IMG/VR virus record: IMGVR_UViG_3300032246_001125 | Coordinates: 1-38,855 of that record | Strand: one strand, 5' to 3' | Source of the DNA: a virus | DNA length: 38,855 nucleotides | Notes under the pieces: generated by a model | What the model saw: the letters and a program-made list of their open reading frames with translations, nothing else | What the model was told of the DNA's origin: nothing | Database searches by the model: none | In this document: piece by piece, positions 29,330 to 38,855 of the stretch | Numbering within the stretch: the first letter of the stretch is position 1 | Layout of the letters: each line of letters opens with the position of its first letter | Position numbers and translations under genes: made by a program

Positions 29330-32300
29330 ATGATCGATTTCAATACCGAACCATATAATGACGACTTTGACGAGGATAACAAATTTTATCGTGTCCTCTT
29401 TCGTCCAGCATTTGCTGTTCAAGCAAGAGAACTAACTCAGCTTCAAACCATACTACAAAATCAAGTTAGTCGTCAAGGATCTCACCTGTTCAAACAGGGT
29501 TCAATGGTTATTCCTGGACAAATTTCTATAGATACTGAAGCACAGTATGTTCGATTAAAGGGCTCATACGGAACATCTGTAACAGAATCGTTTATTCAAT
29601 CTTTAACTGGTTCTGATATTGTTGGCACCAGTGGTCTAAAGGCTAAAATTATTAAAGTAGTTAGTGCAACTACTACAGATGCAACTACAATTTATGTTAG
29701 ATATAACTCTTCGGCTACCAACGGAACAACAAAAGTATTTGCGAATGAAGAAGTAATAACTACTTTAGATGGTGCGTATACATTTCAAGCATTTGCAACC
29801 AATGCAACTGGAACTGGCTCAACTGCAACCATTCAAAGAGGTATTTACTATATTAATGGGTTCTTTGTTCTTTGCGCTGACCCAGTTACTGGTGATGCAC
29901 AAACTATTGTTTTAGACAAGTATAGTAATTCACCAACATATAGAGTTGGTTTAAGAATTATCGAATCTGTTATTGTTCCAGAAAACGATGAAACTCTTTT
30001 AGACAATGCACAAACATCGTATAACTTTGCTGCTCCAGGTGCTCATAGATACCATATCGATTTAATTCTTACTAAGAAAACTCTTGATGATACAGATGAT
30101 GAAAACTTTATTCAGTTATTACAAGTTGGTGGTGGTACTCTAAAGAGACTCGTAAACAAAACTGCTTACTCAGAATTAGAAAAAACATTTGCTCGTAGAA
30201 CATTTGATGAATCTGGTGATTATGATATTCGCCCATTTGTTATGGATGTTCGTGAAGCAAGAACAAATAATCGTGGAGATTGGGTAGCTGCAGCAGCAAT
30301 TCAAATCGGCGATGTCGTTAATAGTAATGGTAAATACTATACAGCTAAAAATACAGGTTCAACAGTATCAATTGCTCCAAGTCATACTAGTGGAACATCT
30401 TATGATGGTGCAGGTTCTACAGGTATTAATTGGGAATATACTGAGAAACCAGCATTTAATCGTGGTATTAGCCTACTAGGTTCTTCTGATCAATTAGCAT
30501 TAGCCTTAGATCCAGGAAAGGCATATGTTCAGGGTTACGAGATCGAAAAAATTGCAACTGAATATGTTTACATCGATAAGTGTAGAAATTCAACACATCA
30601 AGTTTATGTTGATAACGCATATATCCCAGCTACTATTGGTAACTATGTTTTAGTTAATAATATCAATAGCGTTCCAAGAGTTGATACATTTGCACTAGTA
30701 ACTTTATACGATCAATATACAGTAGCTAGTCGTGTTGATGCTACTGGTAAAGGTGCTTCTGCTGGTTCTGCTGTTGGAACTGCTCGTGTTCGTGGCATTG
30801 AATGGCATAATGGAACTATTGGCACTGACGCAGCGCAATATAAATTGATGTTATTTGACATCAAAATGAATTCTGGAAAAGACTTCAAGAGTAATGTTAA
30901 GTCTTTTTACTATAATAATCCAGCTGGTGGTGCTGTTGTAGACTTTACAGCTGATGTGGTTCCTGTAACTAGCCTTATTACAGGATCTGTTACTGCTAGT
31001 GCTTCAACTACTCTAACTGGATCTGGAACATCTTTCACTTCAGCTGGACTAGTTGCTGGTGATTATGTTTTATTGGGCGATACTGAAATTCGTCGTGTAA
31101 CTACTACACCATCTACTCAAACAAGTTTAGTTGTTGACAGAGCAGTTAGCGTTTCAGGTGTACAGATTAAAAAAATTACCACTGAAATTAAGGAAGCTGT
31201 AAACGAGATTTCAATATTCAAGTTTCCATACTACATGATCAAAACTGCTAGAGCAGCAGATGCAACAAATCAAATTACATATACTGTAGCTGAAAGATAC
31301 ACAGGAACAACAGGTTCTTCTAATGGAACTACTTGTTTACTTTCTGTTTCCACATCTAGTGGACAGATGGGCTCAGCTGCAGAAACAGATAACTATCAAC
31401 TAATTGACAATACAACAGGTAAAACTGTTCCAATTGATCCTTCAAATATTACAGTTACTGGATCTTCAGTAACATTTACTCTTGATGGAACTACTACTGG
31501 TGGTAAGACAGATTACTCTGCTCGTTCATTTACTGTTATCGGAACTGTTACAAAAACTTTATCTGCAAATACAGAAAAAACAAAAACATTAACTGTTGCA
31601 ACTCCATTAACATTTACAACTCAGGCTCTAGCAACTGCTAGTGAATTAAGTTTAAGCGTAGCAGATGGATATAGATTAATTAGTATTAAACAAGCAACTG
31701 GTTTTGCTTTTGGATCATCTCCAGCATCAACTGATTATACAGAAGATGTTAGTGATCGTTATGACTTTGATGATGGTCAAACATCAACATACTACGGTAT
31801 ATCAAAACTTCGTTTGAAGCCATCTTTTGCTCCGCCAAATGCTCCTGTTAGAGTAGAGTTTGAATATTTTGATCATGGAACTGGAGACTACTTCACAGTT
31901 AACTCATATACAAATATTGCATACAAAGATATTCCTGTATTCCAGAACTATGCCTTAAGAGATTGTATTGATTTCCGTCCAAGAATTTCTAGTGATGGTG
32001 TAACATTTGACGGATCTGGTGGATCTCTTTCATTAGTTCCAAAACGAGGATTTGACATTCAAGTCGACTTTACATACTATATTGGTCGTAAGGTTAAAGT
32101 TGCAGTTGACTTCAACGGTAATTTCTTCGCATTAAATGGTGTACCTTCTTTAAATCCTGGAGAGCCAGCAGATCCTAGTATTGGTATGGTTCTTTACACA
32201 GTTGAATTAGAGCCATATACATTATCTACTGGATCTAGAAGCGTTGTTGTTAAAAAACATGACAACAAACGATACACTATGCGTGATATCGGAAAACTTG

Positions 32301-35300
32301 AAAAACGAATTGACACTCTTGAGTACTATACTTCTCTAACAATGTTAGAGCAAGAAACTCAATCATTAGAAATTATTGATCCAGCTACTGGATTGAATCG
32401 TTTCAAGAATGGATTTATTGTTGATAATTTTAGTGGACATAGAACTGGAGACACAGGTTCCAGTGATTATTACTGTTCCATTGATATGGAAAATAATGAG
32501 TTGAGACCATTTTATTCAATGAAGAATATTAACTTAATTGAAAAAAATTCTACAAACTTACAAAGAACTTCTAGTAACTATAAACTATATGGCGATGTTA
32601 TCACACTACCATTAGATGCAACTACACCTCATGTGGTATTAGTTGATCAACCATACGCTTCTCGTTTAGAAAATATTAATCCATTTGCAATCTTTACATT
32701 CTTAGGCGATGTAAAGATTACTCCTTCATCAGACGACTGGTTTGAAACTGATCGTCGCCCAGATATTATACAGAATGTCGAAGGAGATTTTAATACAATT
32801 CAAGCGTTGGCAGAAAAGGCTGGTGTTCTTGGAACTGTTTGGAATGCTTGGCAAACTCAATGGTCTGGTGTTCAAACTAAAATCGACAGTCAACAATTAA
32901 TCGCAAACAAAGGTGCTGGCGATGCTTCTGGTGTAAACACTTCAGCTGCTGCTCTTGATGCTCGATTTGGTGTTGGTCCAGAAGCTGCTGGATGGGCTCG
33001 TCGTGTTCTTACTGTAGATACTTTTGCTGAAACAGGTGTCGCTTCAAGAACAGGTGTTAATACTCGTATTGTAGCAAAAATTGATCGTCGTCAGGTTGAT
33101 GACAGAGTTGTTTCTACAGCTGTTATCCCATACATTCGTTCAAGAAATATTTTGATCCAAGCTGGTGGAATGAAACCGAGCACAACATTTAAACCTTATT
33201 TTGATAATGTTAATGTATCAGCATACTGCACACCTGCAACAAAAATAACTTATGGTGGAACTGGTGTGTTTAACACTGCTGATAATGCTGGTGGTAGTGC
33301 AACAGAATCTACTCGTAGAGTTGATGGTGATACACAAGTATGTTTGAACAAAGGTGATGTTATTACTGGTGGCACATCTGGAGCAACTGCTGTTGTGGTT
33401 GGTAGTGATAAAATTTATAATGCAGCAGGAACTACTGTAACTTCTCGTTCTTTATATGTTGTAAATATTAAAGGAACTTTCTCTAACGGAGAAACATTTA
33501 CTGGATCTATAAGTGGAGCAACAGGAACAGTTAGCACTGTAGGAACTATTGGTGTTGCTGGTGGTAATATTACAACTAACGAGAATGGTGAAGCCAACTT
33601 CTTGTTCAATATTCCAAACACTGATTCTATTCGTTTCAGAACTGGTCAGCGTCAATTTGTCTTAACTGACTCTGCAACAAATGCGTTTGATTACACTTCT
33701 CGTGGAATTGCAAACTATTCTGCTAATGGTATTCTTGAATCTAAACAAGCTACTATTGTTTCAACTAGAAACGCAGAGTTAGTTCGTGAACCAACTGCTG
33801 GAAACGCAACAGTTATTAGAACATCAGATCGTTTAGTATCTGATACTGGATGGTATGATCCTCTTGCTCAAACCTTTATGGTTCAGTCAACAGGCGGTTG
33901 TTTTTTATCTAAAGTTGATGTATTCTTTGCGACTAAAGATACAAGAATTCCAGTAATGATTGAAATTCGTGAAGTTGTTAATGGATATCCAGGAAAGTTA
34001 ATTCTTCCCTTTTCTCGTATGACGAAGAAACCAGAAGATGTTAATATTTCAACAAACACAGTTACATTGAATGGAGTTGAAACTCCTTCATATGATACTG
34101 CTACAACATTCGAATTCCCATCTCCAGTTTATGTTCAGAATAATACTGAATATGCATTGATTATTATGAGTGACTCAAACAACTATAAAGTTTGGATCTC
34201 TAATATGGGTGACAAGATTCCGAATTCTAGTCGTACAATTTCTGAACAACCATATGCTGGTGTTTTATTTAAATCTCAAAATGGTTCTACTTGGACAGCA
34301 AATCAAGATCAAGACTTGAAGTTTACTTTATATCGTGCTAAGTTTAACACTTCCGTGATCGGTTCTGTTCAATTGGTTAACGATGTAAATCCAAAAACAT
34401 ATCTCGATAAAGATCCATTTGAAACTAATACTGGGGTTGCTAAAGTTAAAGTTTATCAATCTAATCATGGATTTACTACAGGCTCTAAAGTAACACTTCA
34501 AAATCCAGTTGTTATGGCTGGTGTTGCAGGGACTTCTGGTACTATTGTGTGTAATACTGGTTCTACTACTGTAACTGGAACTGGAACAGTATTTAATACT
34601 GATATCGGTACTACTACTGTTGGACAAGGAACTGTTTTATATACAGCTAGTGGAACATATATTGGTGTTGTTGCTTCTGTTGCAAGTAATACTTCTTTAA
34701 CATTAGTTGCTAATGCTTCAACTACTGTTACTGGATCTGCTACTGGATTCAAATATGTAGATCCTATTAATGGAGTTCCAGCCACTGAAGTTTATAAGAC
34801 ACATACTATTGCAGCAATCGTAGATGCTGAGTCATATGTTGTAACCACTACAACAACAGCTAAGAACAAAGGATATGCTGGTGGTATTACTGTGTTAGCT
34901 CAACAGAATTATCAATATAATGCGGTCCATCCAATTGCTGCTGTTCAAACTTTCTCAGAAACACCAACTACATTCGCTCTTAAAACCACTAGTGGTAAAG
35001 GTGCTAATGGATCACAGAGTGCTTATGATTTAGATGCAGGATTTAGTGGAGTAATTCCAAATGAAACAAACTATTACAAAACTCCTAGATTAGTAGCTTC
35101 TGAAGAGAACGAACAATACTTATTGAGTGGAAATAAATCTGTAACTATGGAGTGTAAAATTTCAAGTAGTAACGATGCACTTTCTCCAGTTCTAGATTTA
35201 CATCGTATGAGTTTGACTGGTATCTCAAATACAATAAACTCACCTACTGAAAGTTCTGTTAACCAAGCGTCTTTAGATGAAGTTGTTTTATTGACAAGTA

Positions 35301-35956
35301 ATACTACTATTGGATTTACTGCTGCTTCTTCTGGATACAACGCTAAGTTATATTCTACTGATGCTACTGCTCGTGGATTACTAAAAACAATTACTGTTGG
35401 TAAATATATTACTATTAGTGGTGCTGCTTCTGCATTAAATGGTAGTACAGCATCTCCTAAAACAGTATTAGTAACAGATGTAACTGATGACGGAACTACT
35501 TGTACAGTAACTGTTTATAATAATACTGGTTCTACTGTTGGTGCTGGTGCTTCTGTTAGTATCGTTGTTAGAAATCACTTCATTGATGAAATCTCTCCAC
35601 TAGGCAGTTCAGCACATAGTAAGTATGTTACTAAGAAGATTAAATTAGAAACTGCAGCAACAACATTAAAGATTCGTCTAGCTGCAAATATTCCCACTTC
35701 TTCTAATTTGGCTCTTTATTATAAGACTTCTCCAGTTGGTGGAAAGACTGCTTGGGAAAAATTAAACTATACATATGCTTCTCCAGATTCTCCTATAGTT
35801 AAAGTTGAAAATGGAAACACAAGTTTCTATGATATAAATTTTACTATTACTAATTTGACTCCATTTGAAGCACTTGCAGTTAAACTTGTAATGACATCAA
35901 CCAATACTTCTGAAGTTCCAAGAATGAAAGATTTAAGAGTTGTTGCTTGCTCATAA
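29330..35956 (+). CDS. Giant DUF4815-type baseplate/tail-fibre protein
   Basis: The 2208-residue protein is the largest gene of the window. MIDFNTEPYNDDFDEDNKFYRVLFRPAFAVQARELTQLQTILQNQVSRQGSHLFKQGSMVIPGQ is the DUF4815 N-terminal block of marine T4-like virion proteins. It has a gp10-like position after gp8. Within it occur a WVAAAAIQIGDVVNSNGKYYTAKNTG module similar to one in the gp8-like protein, TGSGTSFTSAGLVAGDYVLLGDTEIRRV-type and TGTGTVFNTD-type beta modules similar to the insertion in gp25, and RDIGKLEKRIDTLEYYTSLTMLEQETQSLEI, a possible trimerisation coiled coil around residue 990. C-terminal beta sandwiches follow. It probably forms a long fibre or the outer wedge pin. The ribosome binding site is weak (AAGAAG). 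Confidence 0.78.
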   Translation: MIDFNTEPYNDDFDEDNKFYRVLFRPAFAVQARELTQLQTILQNQVSRQGSHLFKQGSMVIPGQISIDTEAQYVRLKGSYGTSVTESFIQSLTGSDIVGTSGLKAKIIKVVSATTTDATTIYVRYNSSATNGTTKVFANEEVITTLDGAYTFQAFATNATGTGSTATIQRGIYYINGFFVLCADPVTGDAQTIVLDKYSNSPTYRVGLRIIESVIVPENDETLLDNAQTSYNFAAPGAHRYHIDLILTKKTLDDTDDENFIQLLQVGGGTLKRLVNKTAYSELEKTFARRTFDESGDYDIRPFVMDVREARTNNRGDWVAAAAIQIGDVVNSNGKYYTAKNTGSTVSIAPSHTSGTSYDGAGSTGINWEYTEKPAFNRGISLLGSSDQLALALDPGKAYVQGYEIEKIATEYVYIDKCRNSTHQVYVDNAYIPATIGNYVLVNNINSVPRVDTFALVTLYDQYTVASRVDATGKGASAGSAVGTARVRGIEWHNGTIGTDAAQYKLMLFDIKMNSGKDFKSNVKSFYYNNPAGGAVVDFTADVVPVTSLITGSVTASASTTLTGSGTSFTSAGLVAGDYVLLGDTEIRRVTTTPSTQTSLVVDRAVSVSGVQIKKITTEIKEAVNEISIFKFPYYMIKTARAADATNQITYTVAERYTGTTGSSNGTTCLLSVSTSSGQMGSAAETDNYQLIDNTTGKTVPIDPSNITVTGSSVTFTLDGTTTGGKTDYSARSFTVIGTVTKTLSANTEKTKTLTVATPLTFTTQALATASELSLSVADGYRLISIKQATGFAFGSSPASTDYTEDVSDRYDFDDGQTSTYYGISKLRLKPSFAPPNAPVRVEFEYFDHGTGDYFTVNSYTNIAYKDIPVFQNYALRDCIDFRPRISSDGVTFDGSGGSLSLVPKRGFDIQVDFTYYIGRKVKVAVDFNGNFFALNGVPSLNPGEPADPSIGMVLYTVELEPYTLSTGSRSVVVKKHDNKRYTMRDIGKLEKRIDTLEYYTSLTMLEQETQSLEIIDPATGLNRFKNGFIVDNFSGHRTGDTGSSDYYCSIDMENNELRPFYSMKNINLIEKNSTNLQRTSSNYKLYGDVITLPLDATTPHVVLVDQPYASRLENINPFAIFTFLGDVKITPSSDDWFETDRRPDIIQNVEGDFNTIQALAEKAGVLGTVWNAWQTQWSGVQTKIDSQQLIANKGAGDASGVNTSAAALDARFGVGPEAAGWARRVLTVDTFAETGVASRTGVNTRIVAKIDRRQVDDRVVSTAVIPYIRSRNILIQAGGMKPSTTFKPYFDNVNVSAYCTPATKITYGGTGVFNTADNAGGSATESTRRVDGDTQVCLNKGDVITGGTSGATAVVVGSDKIYNAAGTTVTSRSLYVVNIKGTFSNGETFTGSISGATGTVSTVGTIGVAGGNITTNENGEANFLFNIPNTDSIRFRTGQRQFVLTDSATNAFDYTSRGIANYSANGILESKQATIVSTRNAELVREPTAGNATVIRTSDRLVSDTGWYDPLAQTFMVQSTGGCFLSKVDVFFATKDTRIPVMIEIREVVNGYPGKLILPFSRMTKKPEDVNISTNTVTLNGVETPSYDTATTFEFPSPVYVQNNTEYALIIMSDSNNYKVWISNMGDKIPNSSRTISEQPYAGVLFKSQNGSTWTANQDQDLKFTLYRAKFNTSVIGSVQLVNDVNPKTYLDKDPFETNTGVAKVKVYQSNHGFTTGSKVTLQNPVVMAGVAGTSGTIVCNTGSTTVTGTGTVFNTDIGTTTVGQGTVLYTASGTYIGVVASVASNTSLTLVANASTTVTGSATGFKYVDPINGVPATEVYKTHTIAAIVDAESYVVTTTTTAKNKGYAGGITVLAQQNYQYNAVHPIAAVQTFSETPTTFALKTTSGKGANGSQSAYDLDAGFSGVIPNETNYYKTPRLVASEENEQYLLSGNKSVTMECKISSSNDALSPVLDLHRMSLTGISNTINSPTESSVNQASLDEVVLLTSNTTIGFTAASSGYNAKLYSTDATARGLLKTITVGKYITISGAASALNGSTASPKTVLVTDVTDDGTTCTVTVYNNTGSTVGAGASVSIVVRNHFIDEISPLGSSAHSKYVTKKIKLETAATTLKIRLAANIPTSSNLALYYKTSPVGGKTAWEKLNYTYASPDSPIVKVENGNTSFYDINFTITNLTPFEALAVKLVMTSTNTSEVPRMKDLRVVACS

Positions 35957-36189
35957 TGACTACCTATCTTAAAGTAGAAAATAATAGTTCTTTGGTAAGA
36001 GATATTTCAAGTAACGCTATTGTAAATAGAAACACTGATGACTATGAACGATATATGAGAAATAAACAACTGGCTGCTGAGAGAATGAATAAAATTAATG
36101 AGCAAGATGGACAAATAAATAATTTGAAACAAGACATGGCTGAACTTAAAGATATGGTTGCAGCATTATTAAAGAATAAGGAAGACTAA
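35956..36189 (+). CDS. Small coiled-coil protein, possible fibre chaperone
   Basis: The 77-residue product starts MTTYLKVENNSSLVRDISSNAIVNRNTDDYERYMRNKQLAAERMNKI and ends with a leucine-rich heptad helix (INNLKQDMAELKDMVAALLKNK). The ATG overlaps the preceding TAA (TAATG), so translation is coupled; the upstream in-frame ATG at 35947 is rejected. Proteins of this size and pattern recur after the giant fibre gene in marine T4-like phages. The coiled coil suggests trimer assembly of the fibre, an inference. Confidence 0.7.
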   Translation: MTTYLKVENNSSLVRDISSNAIVNRNTDDYERYMRNKQLAAERMNKINEQDGQINNLKQDMAELKDMVAALLKNKED

Positions 36190-37409
36190 TGGCAGCTCTA
36201 ACACTTCGAAATGTAAAAGGTAGTCCTCTTACAAACCAAGAGGTAGATGATAATTTCAATAACCTTAATACTGAAGTTGGTCTAAAATTAGACGCAACTG
36301 GTTATACCGCAGCTAATGTTTTAACTAAAATTAAAACAGTTGATGGTGTTGGTAGTGGGCTTGACGCTGATTTGTTGGATGGTAAAAATTCTGATTCTGC
36401 TAATACAGTATCTACTATTGTTGCTCGTGATACCAATGGAGATTTTGCAGCTGGTGTCATAACTGCAACAAACTTCGTTGGTACAGTTACAGGTAATATT
36501 ACTGGAAATTTAACTGGAACTGTTACTGGCAACGCAACCAATGTTAGCGGTGTTGTTGCTATTGGTAATGGTGGAACAGGTGCTTCAACAGAAGCTACTG
36601 CTAGAACTGCTCTTGGTCTTGGTAATATGGCTGTTCAGAATAAAACTACAGTTGATATCACTGGTGGCACTATTACTGGTATTACAGATTTAGCAGTCGC
36701 TGATGGAGGAACAGGTGGTTCTACTGCAACTCAGGCAAGAACTAATTTAGGGATAGTTATTGGTTCTGATGTTCAACCATTCTCAAATGAGTTGACTGGT
36801 CTTGCCGCAGTTAATGGCACAGGATTCTATGTTCGTACTGCAGCTGGTACTGCAGGCGCAAGAACTTTATTAACAGGCAACTCTATCACTATCTCTAATG
36901 CAGATGGTGTTAGTGGTAATCCAACCATCGCTCTTATTGCAAACCCTTCAGTCAGTAGTATTGTTAAGACTGGAAGTAATGGTAGCGGTGATGTTGGTCA
37001 GTCAGATAATAGATTTGGAGTACTATACGGAACTTCAACCTCAGCAAGATACGCTGACTTGGCAGAAAAATATACAACTGATAAAGAGTATGAAGTTGGA
37101 ACTGTAATTGTAGTTTCTATGGCTGATACTGGGGCAGAAGGTACTGCGTCATTCGATTATGCTCAAAGAGTTCTTGGAGTGGTTTCTGAGAAACCTGCAT
37201 TCTTAATGAACGATGAAGCGGATGGTCAAGCACTAGCACTTCGTGGTCGTGTTCCTGTTAAAATAGCTGGTCCAGTTAAAAAGGGACAGCCTATTGTTTC
37301 AAATCAAGATGGTCGTGGTATTGTCGGCGACCATGTAAATAGTTTTGCTATTGCCCTTCACACAAATTTAGAAGTTGGTGTAAAACTAGTCGAGTGCGTT
37401 ATTCTTTAA
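36189..37409 (+). CDS. Tail fibre protein
   Basis: The 406-residue protein begins LTLRNVKGSPLTNQEVDDNFNNLNTEV, a phage fibre attachment block, and continues with repetitive collagen-like and beta-helix segments (VGTVTGNITGNLTGTVTGNATNVSG, VVAIGNGGTGASTEATARTALGLGNMA). The C-terminal domain (GTSTSARYADLAEKYTTDKEYEVGTVIVVS...RVLGVVSEKPAFLMNDEADGQALALRGRVPVKIAGPVKKGQPIV) is a widespread fibre end domain that may self-cleave or cap the trimer. It may bind the host receptor. The start overlaps the stop of the previous gene (TAATG). The stop region overlaps the convergent gene's stop. Confidence 0.85.
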   Translation: MAALTLRNVKGSPLTNQEVDDNFNNLNTEVGLKLDATGYTAANVLTKIKTVDGVGSGLDADLLDGKNSDSANTVSTIVARDTNGDFAAGVITATNFVGTVTGNITGNLTGTVTGNATNVSGVVAIGNGGTGASTEATARTALGLGNMAVQNKTTVDITGGTITGITDLAVADGGTGGSTATQARTNLGIVIGSDVQPFSNELTGLAAVNGTGFYVRTAAGTAGARTLLTGNSITISNADGVSGNPTIALIANPSVSSIVKTGSNGSGDVGQSDNRFGVLYGTSTSARYADLAEKYTTDKEYEVGTVIVVSMADTGAEGTASFDYAQRVLGVVSEKPAFLMNDEADGQALALRGRVPVKIAGPVKKGQPIVSNQDGRGIVGDHVNSFAIALHTNLEVGVKLVECVIL

Positions 37410-37981
37410 TATAAGAATATATCTACTGGCATAGCAATTCTTAGATTGCTCTGATATGTAGTAACAAAGTGATAAAGAAAACTGGGGAATATTACATAGT
37501 CCCCAGACTTTGGAGTTAGTAATTCGTGATCGAATAATTGATTGAAGTTTTCGTCATAACCTCTATTGGCATTTTGTCTCGGATCTGTAAACACTATTGT
37601 TCCGCCAGAATTCATCTCCTCAGCCAACAAATAAAACACACAACTAATCTGCGAACCTTTATGGTTATGAAGAGAGATTGTGTATTCATTTCTCATTCCA
37701 GCCAACCAGCCTTGCATACGAAACGACTTCCAATCATATAAAGATTTACCAACTGATTCTTTTAAGAATCTATCAACAGTTGGTTCTATGACATTCTTTT
37801 TAAAATCTTTAATAGGTTTATCATTAGAATCTAGTATATTAGTTTTACTGAAGTCTGATGGTGGTGTATACATATCTGTATTCTGAAACAGGTAGTCACA
37901 GATATCATTTCTATAAGTTTCATTATTCATGTTGCCATATAAAAATGGCGTAGCCCATAAATTGTTTATACCTTCAATCAC
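37406..37981 (-). CDS. 2OG-Fe(II) oxygenase-like protein, family with HxH core
   Basis: The 191-residue protein has the jelly-roll oxygenase pattern of marine phages: SLHNHKGSQISCVFYLL (His105 and His107), GGTIVFTDPR, and PKSGDYVIFPSFLYHFVTTYQSNLRIAMPVD with His171 and Arg181. In the classical 2OG-Fe(II) fold the iron is held by H-x-D and a distal His, and an Arg binds 2-oxoglutarate. Here the first motif is H-N-H, a form seen in the PF13759 group. Substrate unknown; nucleic-acid, peptide or small-molecule hydroxylation are possible. The start is a GTG overlapping the previous stop (GTGA), with an AGGAG site. Confidence 0.8.
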   Translation of the reverse strand: MIEGINNLWATPFLYGNMNNETYRNDICDYLFQNTDMYTPPSDFSKTNILDSNDKPIKDFKKNVIEPTVDRFLKESVGKSLYDWKSFRMQGWLAGMRNEYTISLHNHKGSQISCVFYLLAEEMNSGGTIVFTDPRQNANRGYDENFNQLFDHELLTPKSGDYVIFPSFLYHFVTTYQSNLRIAMPVDIFLY

Positions 37982-38472
37982 GATACTCTCCTAAGCATAA
38001 GGTTAAGAGTAATCCTAGAAATACTTCCTGTATATTCTGTTACTCTATGCCAAACATTTGATGGAAATACGATAATCTGTCCACTCTTAAATGGAATAAC
38101 ATAAGTGTTTGAATCTGAATTTTTACTATCAGAAACCCATTGGGGGTTCGACCAAGAGGGGTCATATAAAACTAAATCTCCACCCTTTCCTTCATCGCCA
38201 TATAATTGAACTACACAAACGAGTTGATTACCATAATGACTATCACAATGAATATCAAAACTGGTATATCCGCTACGAATCCAGCCTTCGCAAATTTCAT
38301 ATTTACCTTCATAATATTTCTCTACAAGATCTATTACGATAGAATTATCTTCAATCAATTCTTCCCAGTCTTTAGAATTACTCGTTGTATATTTGTTGAC
38401 TAACTCTAATACTGTATCTTGTAGAAGATTATTAAAAACAACTTTAGTTGGGAACAGGTTTAACGCATGCAT
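37978..38472 (-). CDS. 2OG-Fe(II) oxygenase-like protein with HxD core
   Basis: The 164-residue protein contains FDIHCDSHYGNQLVCVVQL (His75, Asp77), GGDLVLYDPSW, and FKSGQIIVFPSNVWHRVTEYTGSISRITLNL (His142, Arg153). This is the complete iron triad plus the 2-oxoglutarate Arg of a Fe(II)/2OG dioxygenase. It is not closely similar to its neighbour, so the pair is not a recent duplication. Start at 38472 has a GAGGAG site and lies within the end of the upstream gene. Likely cytoplasmic; substrate unknown. Confidence 0.83.
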   Translation of the reverse strand: MHALNLFPTKVVFNNLLQDTVLELVNKYTTSNSKDWEELIEDNSIVIDLVEKYYEGKYEICEGWIRSGYTSFDIHCDSHYGNQLVCVVQLYGDEGKGGDLVLYDPSWSNPQWVSDSKNSDSNTYVIPFKSGQIIVFPSNVWHRVTEYTGSISRITLNLMLRRVS

Positions 38473-38855
38473 ATCATAAACTCCTCTTCAAAATACTTTC
38501 TGACATCAGGAATCATTCCTTGAGTTTCATCAAAGTTCCAACTGATCTGATTTAGAATTTCATTGTAAGATTTAACATCAAGACTATATTGTACAAAATA
38601 TGGATCATTACCAAAAAGTAAATCTGGATCGTTTAGGTATTCAATCGGTCTTCCACCAAAGTATTCTGCTAACCAACGAGAATAACAAATAGCAACCATG
38701 TAACTCTTTGATGGATAAATCCATCCTATATCTTTTGATTTAAAATAATCAATAGCATGGCTAACAATGTCTTCAGTTAGTTGTATTTCTTTATCATTCA
38801 AATCATCTGTATGAGTTGTATTTAAACGATGGAATAGAGTTTGTCTAACTTTCCA
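38460..38855 (-). CDS. Hypothetical phage protein, 5' part outside window
   Basis: The reading frame is open to the right edge (WKVRQTLFHRLNTTHTDDLNDKEIQLTEDIVSHAIDYFKSKDIGWIYPS), so the start codon is probably beyond the window; a TTG at 38801 is the only internal candidate of note. The visible part contains KSYMVAICYSRWLAEYFGGRPIEYLNDPDLLFGNDPYFVQYS and ends MIPDVRKYFEEEFMICMR. I do not recognise a catalytic motif. It overlaps the start of the oxygenase-like gene by 13 bases, so they share an operon. It may be an accessory partner of the oxygenases. Confidence 0.7.
   Translation of the reverse strand, partial: WKVRQTLFHRLNTTHTDDLNDKEIQLTEDIVSHAIDYFKSKDIGWIYPSKSYMVAICYSRWLAEYFGGRPIEYLNDPDLLFGNDPYFVQYSLDVKSYNEILNQISWNFDETQGMIPDVRKYFEEEFMICMR

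Noticed and set aside
34328-34785. Two overlapping - strand open frames in the giant fibre gene
   Set aside because: Serine-rich or valine-rich shadow translations of Thr/Gly/Val-rich repeats; no start signals.
36302-36541. - strand open frame rich in Pro and Val in the tail fibre gene
   Set aside because: Shadow of the VTGNITGNLTG repeats on the coding strand.

Overview
The window is part of the genome of a T4-like contractile-tailed phage (Straboviridae-like or cyanophage/pelagiphage-like myovirus). The evidence is a near-complete set of T4 homologues: gp32, gp59 and gp33 on the replication/late-transcription side, and gp16, gp4, gp54, gp48, gp53, gp27-like, gp5, PAAR tip, gp25, gp6, gp7-like and gp8 on the virion side. 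The DNA is AT-rich. No integrase, insertion sequence or CRISPR array was seen.

Layout. (1) 1-9.4 kb, + strand: accessory and replication genes. Fe-S assembly genes (an iscU end and an A-type carrier) come first, then a PD-(D/E)XK exonuclease, an exported protein, a circularly permuted tmRNA locus, a polytopic membrane protein, an outer-membrane-barrel-like protein, small exported or hypothetical proteins, a SleB-like cell-wall hydrolase, a ClpP-like protease, several short genes, then 33, 59 and 32, and last a 23-codon pqqA. Four near-identical sigma70-type promoters (TTGTCT, 17 bp, TATAAT-like) punctuate this block. (2) 9.4-14.84 kb, - strand: tape-measure-like protein, a gp26 chaperone/hub gene with a -1 frameshift extension, small terminase, holin-like protein, gp54, an unknown protein and gp4. 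(3) 14.88-37.4 kb, + strand: a tightly coupled baseplate and tail-fibre operon, many of its genes joined by TAATG or ATGA overlaps. (4) 37.4-38.86 kb, - strand: two 2OG-Fe(II) oxygenase-like proteins and a partial hypothetical gene.

Host inference. The pqqA gene encodes a PQQ precursor peptide of the same 23-residue length and key residues as bacterial PqqA. The permuted tmRNA carries the tag ANDSQFALAA, which ends in FALAA as betaproteobacterial tags do. Together they point to a methylotrophic betaproteobacterium, such as the OM43/Methylopumilus group of Methylophilales, whose methanol dehydrogenases need PQQ. This is inference from two independent loci. I recall that a T4-like phage of OM43 related to pelagiphages has been described, so novelty has to be checked against that literature.

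How it works together. The early block would reshape host metabolism (Fe-S, PQQ), translation quality control (tmRNA) and the envelope. gp59 and gp32 drive replication, and gp33 would license late transcription of the divergent virion blocks. The baseplate operon encodes a spike with two separate predicted wall-degrading domains and several enlarged, modular beta-rich fibre and baseplate proteins. One of these proteins has a complete type-1 copper-site signature.
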